Of a stretch of 10,000 bases of DNA, positions 7,130 to 10,000 are shown one piece after another. The position numbers and the translations under genes are program-made. Source of the DNA: Magnetospirillum sp. (lineage in GTDB: Bacteria; Pseudomonadota; Alphaproteobacteria; Rhodospirillales; Magnetospirillaceae); assembly GCA_020217035.1 (NCBI GenBank), contig JAIWOG010000034.1, positions 1-10,000 on the forward strand, written 5' to 3'. How positions within the stretch are numbered: position 1 is the stretch's first letter; every line of letters begins with the position of its first letter. The notes under the pieces were generated by a model that saw only the letters and a list, made by a program, of their open reading frames with translations, was not told where the DNA came from and searched no databases.

Positions 7130-9651
7130 TGGGCTTGGCCTGGCGCCTGGCACGGCGGGAATGGCGCGGCGGACTGAAGGGCTTTCGCATCCTGGTCGCC
7201 TGTCTGGCCCTGGGGGTGGCGGCCATCGCCGCCTCGGGGTCGTTGAAGGCGGCTTTTCATCGGGCCTTGGCCGAGGATGCGCGGGCCATCCTGGGCGGCG
7301 ACGTGGAATTGCGCCAATCCTATGAGCCGTTGACCGCCGATCAAGTGGCGCTGCTGTCCCGTTACGGTACCGTATCGACGGTCTCGGACATGCGGGCCAT
7401 GGCGCGGGCCGGCGACAAGCGCCGATTGGTGGAATTGAAGGGCGTCGACGCCGCCTATCCGTTGGCCGGTGCCTTTGTCACCGAACCACCGCTGAAGCTG
7501 GCGGAATTGTTGGAAAGCCGCGACGGCCGGGCCGGAGCGGCGGCGGACCCGCATTTGCTGGAATCCTTGGGTATCGGCCTGGGCGACGTCGTGCAGGTGG
7601 GCGAGGCCCATTATCAAATCCGCGCCCTGATCAAGGCCGAGCCCGACCGGGTGGCCAACGCCCTGTCCTTTGGGCCGCGTCTGCTGGTGGCCCAGGATTC
7701 CGTCGCCGCCACCGGACTGTTGCTGCCCGGTTCGCTGATCCGCTGGGGGACGCGTTTGGCCCTGGCGCCGGATACCGATTTGGCCCAGGTCAAGGCGGCG
7801 CTGGCGCAAGACTTTCCCGACGCGCCGTTTTCCTGGCGCGACACCAGCGAGGCCGCCCCAGGGCTGGACCGCATCCTTGATAATCTGGCCGCCTTCCTGA
7901 CCTTGGTGGGGCTGACGGCACTGCTGGTGGGCGGCATCGGCATCGCCAACGCGGTCAAAGCCTATTTGGACGGCAAGCTGGCCAACATCGCCATCTTGAA
8001 AGCCCTGGGGGCGCCGGCACGGCAGATCGGCACCGGTTACGGCCTGCTGATCGGCGGGTTGGCGTTGCTGGGCATCGGGCTGGGGCTGGCCATCGGTGCC
8101 GCCGCCCCTTGGGCCTTGGTGCGGATCGCCGGCGAATCCCTGCCCTTGGCGGCGCGGGTCGGGATTTATCCCTGGCCGCTGGCCCAAGCCGCCGGCTTCG
8201 GGGTGCTGACCGCCGCCACCTTCGCCTTGTGGCCGCTGTCCCAGGCGGCGCGGGTTCCCCCCACGGCTTTGTTCCGCTCTCGCATTGAACCCTTGAGCGG
8301 GCGGCCTTCCCCTCTGGTGCTGACGATCTTGGCGGTTTCGGCCCTGGGATTGGCCGCCTTGGCGGTTTGGGGCGCCGACCGCCGCGACCTGGCGGCCATT
8401 TTCGTCGCCGCCGCCTTGGCCCTGCTGGGGTTGTTCCGGGTGATGGCCTGGGGCTTGTCGCGTCTGGCCGCCTTGGCGGCCAAGCGTCGGCATGGCCTGT
8501 TCGCCCGGCCGGCGGCGCGGGTCGCCTTGGCCAACTTGCATCGGCCGGGCTCGTCGGTGGTGTCCATGGTGCTGTCCCTGGGATTGGGCTTGACCGTCCT
8601 GGTGACCATCGCCCTGATCGAGGGCAATCTGGCCCGTCAGTTCGGCCAAACCCTGCCGGCCCGCGCCCCCAGCTTCTATTTCATCGATTTGCAACCCGAC
8701 CAGGCGGAAGAATTCGACGCCCTGGTGCGCCAGGCGGCGCCGGGGGCCGAGGTGGAAAAGGCCCCCATGGTGCGCGGCCGCATCACCCATATCAAAGGAC
8801 TGGCGGCGGAATCGGCGCAGGTGGCCCCGGAAGTGCAATGGGCGCTGCGCGGCGACCGCGGCCTGACCGCCGCCGCCAAGCCGCCGCCGCAGGCGGTGCT
8901 GGCGGCGGGCGATTGGTGGGACGCCGATTACGCCGGTCCGCCCTTGGTATCGGTGGATGCCGGCCTAGCCAAGGGCATGGGGTTGCAGGTGGGCGACTCG
9001 CTGGCGGTCAACGTACTGGGGCGCGAACTGACCATGACGGTGGCCAATCTGCGCCAGGTGGAATGGGCCAGTCTGAACATGAATTTCGCCCTGATCTTGT
9101 CGCCCAACGCCCTGGCCGGGGCGCCGTTCATCCACATCGCCACCGTGCACGCCCCGGAAGCGGATGAAAACGCGGTGGAACGCGCCGTCAGCGACGCGTT
9201 GCCCAACGTGTCGGCCATCCGGGTCAAGGAAGCGCTGGTCCAGGTCCGCGCCATGATCGACAACGCCGATTTGGCGGTGCGTCTGGCCGGCCTGGTCACC
9301 CTGGCGGCCGGCGCCCTGGTGCTGGGCGGCGCGGTAATGGCCGGTCACCGCCAGCGGGTACGCGAGGCGGTGATCCTGAAGGTGCTGGGGGCCAGCCGGG
9401 CCGAGCTTTGGCGGGCCTGGATGCTGGAATTCGGCATCGTCGGCGCCGTCACCGGCCTGGCGGCGGCGGCTTTCGGCTCGGCCGCCGCCTGGGCCATCCT
9501 GGTCCATGTCATGCGGGCCGACTGGAGCTTCCTGCCCGGCCTGACCCTGGCGACCCTGGCCATCTGCATCGTCGCCGCCCTGATGGCGGGTTTCGCCGGG
9601 GCTTTCGTGGCGCTGCGCCGTCCTGCTGCCCCGGTCTTGCGCGAGGAGTAA
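7129..9651 (+). CDS. ybbP: ABC transporter permease, YbbP type with two FtsX domains
   Basis: Inner-membrane permease of about 840 residues, close to the length of E. coli YbbP and about twice that of a LolC/E subunit. I count ten hydrophobic helices: one near 21-41, then 256-278, 305-332, 352-371, 396-416, 422-444, 478-500, 716-741, 767-796 and 803-830. Large soluble regions lie at 42-255 and 501-715, probably both periplasmic. The N-terminal pattern LGGDVELRQS is typical of this family, and the helix groups around 256-371 and 716-830 each form an FtsX domain. It may start at GTG 7126 or ATG 7129; an AAGGTGG lies just upstream, inside ybbA. With YbbA it should act as a mechanical-type ABC machine that moves or presents hydrophobic substrates, plausibly to TesA. 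Substrate specificity cannot be read from the sequence. Confidence 0.93.
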   Translation: MGLAWRLARREWRGGLKGFRILVACLALGVAAIAASGSLKAAFHRALAEDARAILGGDVELRQSYEPLTADQVALLSRYGTVSTVSDMRAMARAGDKRRLVELKGVDAAYPLAGAFVTEPPLKLAELLESRDGRAGAAADPHLLESLGIGLGDVVQVGEAHYQIRALIKAEPDRVANALSFGPRLLVAQDSVAATGLLLPGSLIRWGTRLALAPDTDLAQVKAALAQDFPDAPFSWRDTSEAAPGLDRILDNLAAFLTLVGLTALLVGGIGIANAVKAYLDGKLANIAILKALGAPARQIGTGYGLLIGGLALLGIGLGLAIGAAAPWALVRIAGESLPLAARVGIYPWPLAQAAGFGVLTAATFALWPLSQAARVPPTALFRSRIEPLSGRPSPLVLTILAVSALGLAALAVWGADRRDLAAIFVAAALALLGLFRVMAWGLSRLAALAAKRRHGLFARPAARVALANLHRPGSSVVSMVLSLGLGLTVLVTIALIEGNLARQFGQTLPARAPSFYFIDLQPDQAEEFDALVRQAAPGAEVEKAPMVRGRITHIKGLAAESAQVAPEVQWALRGDRGLTAAAKPPPQAVLAAGDWWDADYAGPPLVSVDAGLAKGMGLQVGDSLAVNVLGRELTMTVANLRQVEWASLNMNFALILSPNALAGAPFIHIATVHAPEADENAVERAVSDALPNVSAIRVKEALVQVRAMIDNADLAVRLAGLVTLAAGALVLGGAVMAGHRQRVREAVILKVLGASRAELWRAWMLEFGIVGAVTGLAAAAFGSAAAWAILVHVMRADWSFLPGLTLATLAICIVAALMAGFAGAFVALRRPAAPVLREE

Positions 9652-9672
9652 AGGGTTAAAGATTCACCGATT

Positions 9673-9703
9673 CTTGACGAGCCGGCGATATCATCCAACA
9701 TAA
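9673..9703 (+). promoter_or_regulatory. Candidate heat-shock (RpoH-type) promoter for hsp20
   Basis: CTTGACG (9673-9679) followed after 16 bases by CAACATAA (9696-9703) resembles the RpoH pattern CTTGA...C--CATnT, with partial agreement in the -10 box. Read as sigma-70, TTGACG with CATAAG (9699-9704) needs an unusually long 19-base spacer. Transcription from here would start near 9710 and give a leader of roughly 90 bases, long enough for the thermosensor hairpin below. No CIRCE element was found. Confidence 0.45.
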
Positions 9704-9770
9704 GAGGACAAGGCGGTGCCGCGTTCTTGGGACAGGGCCGCCGATGCCGGGTGCCGCAAGGGCCCGATCA

Positions 9771-9797
9771 CTCTCTCGCTCAGATCCCGAGGAGGAG
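9771..9797 (+). promoter_or_regulatory. ROSE-like RNA thermometer hairpin sequestering the hsp20 ribosome binding site
   Basis: The 3' part of the hsp20 leader can fold so that 9771-9781 pairs with the Shine-Dalgarno run 9789-9797 across a 7-base loop. Pairs by hand: 9779-9781 with 9789-9791, G9778 bulged, 9775-9777 with 9792-9794, U9774 bulged, 9771-9773 with 9795-9797. That makes nine Watson-Crick pairs with two bulges. The 5' arm contains UCGCU (9776-9780), a fit to the conserved UYGCU of ROSE elements, and the bulged G falls where ROSE elements have their functional G. ROSE elements in alphaproteobacteria keep small heat-shock mRNAs silent until heat melts the stem. Upstream, GGGCC (9735-9739) and GGCCC (9761-9765) could form a second stem. 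Folding was done by eye. Confidence 0.65.
9789..9797 (+). promoter_or_regulatory. Strong Shine-Dalgarno of hsp20
   Basis: GAGGAGGAG lies 5 bases before the ATG at 9803. It is the strongest ribosome binding site in the window and lies wholly within the predicted thermometer stem. Confidence 0.85.
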
Positions 9798-9802
9798 AAA
9801 CC

Positions 9803-10000
9803 ATGAGCCGTATGTCCGCCTTCAATTCCCCGCTTTTGTTGGGCTTCGACCATTTCGAGCGGGTGCTCGACCGGGTCGCCAAAAGCCAGGGCGAAGGCTA
9901 TCCCCCCTACAACATCGAACAGATCGGTGAAAACGGCCTGCGCATCACCCTGGCTGTCGCCGGCTTTTCCATGGATGACCTGGCCGTCGGCCTGGAAGAC
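9803..10000 (+). CDS. Small heat-shock protein, Hsp20/IbpA family (3' end off window)
   Basis: ATP-independent holdase chaperone that binds unfolding proteins in the cytoplasm. The first 66 codons are present. The short N-terminal arm (MSRMSAFNSPLLLGFDHFERVLDRVAK) leads to YPPYNIEQIGENGLRITLAVAGFSMDDLAV, the start of an alpha-crystallin domain. YPPYNIE followed by a strand and AVAGF is typical of the class A (IbpA/HspH-like) proteins of alphaproteobacteria. The start is secured by the strong ribosome binding site. Control is probably double: an RpoH-like promoter and a ROSE-like thermometer. The rest of the domain and the usual C-terminal I-x-I motif would lie beyond the right edge. The gene follows the ABC permease on the same strand but appears to be transcribed on its own. 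Confidence 0.92.
   Translation, partial: MSRMSAFNSPLLLGFDHFERVLDRVAKSQGEGYPPYNIEQIGENGLRITLAVAGFSMDDLAVGLED

Noticed and set aside
6874..8838. Long - strand open frame of 654 codons opposite ybbA and ybbP
   Set aside because: It is a Gln/Gly/Arg/His-rich, domain-free translation directly antisense to clear ABC genes, as expected in high-GC DNA where the opposite frame rarely meets stops.
9652..9802. CIRCE operator for HrcA control of hsp20
   Set aside because: No TTAGCACTC-type inverted repeat is present in the leader.

Overview
The window is GC-rich, tightly packed bacterial chromosome with no sign of mobile DNA. It most likely comes from an alphaproteobacterium of the Rhodospirillales type, perhaps Magnetospirillum-like. 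That placement is inferred from high GC with strong third-position bias, a class A small heat-shock protein with a YPPYNIE start behind a ROSE-like thermosensor leader, and the gene families present. No species can be named from the sequence alone.

Layout from left to right: (1) a class A penicillin-binding protein of the PBP1A type on the + strand, probably entered just after its true start (to 2042). (2) A + strand protein of 478 residues (2111-3547) that matches no family by eye but reads as a degenerate GGDEF domain followed by a degenerate EAL domain, with the catalytic residues gone. It meets the next gene tail to tail, 3 bp between stop codons. (3) A small lipoprotein on the - strand (3551-4078). 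(4) A - strand operon, transcribed right to left, of a TesA-type SGNH lipase/thioesterase with a twin-arginine-like signal (5803-6447), a stand-alone FIST-domain sensor protein (4679-5806) and an RNA 2',3'-cyclic phosphodiesterase, ThpR (4146-4682). Both junctions are 4-bp ATGA overlaps. (5) A + strand pair, YbbA-like ABC ATPase (6446-7129) and YbbP-like ten-helix FtsX/MacB-type permease (7129-9651), joined by a TGATG overlap. (6) A heat-shock leader (about 9673-9802) and the first 66 codons of an Hsp20 gene that runs off the right edge.

The tesA and ybbA genes are divergent, as in E. coli, and their start codons share the two central bases of one CATG. No intergenic space exists, so each gene's promoter must lie within the other's coding sequence. 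A consensus TTGACA -35 box for the ABC operon can be seen inside the tesA signal-peptide region. TesA, YbbA and YbbP probably form one envelope system that handles hydrophobic or lysolipid-like molecules. The FIST protein and ThpR are tied to TesA by translational coupling, for which I know no explanation.

The most interesting points are the ROSE-like RNA thermometer, the degenerate GGDEF/EAL-like protein, the shared-start divergent arrangement and the tesA-FIST-thpR coupling. I see no wholly new multi-gene system, CRISPR array, tRNA, rRNA or insertion sequence.
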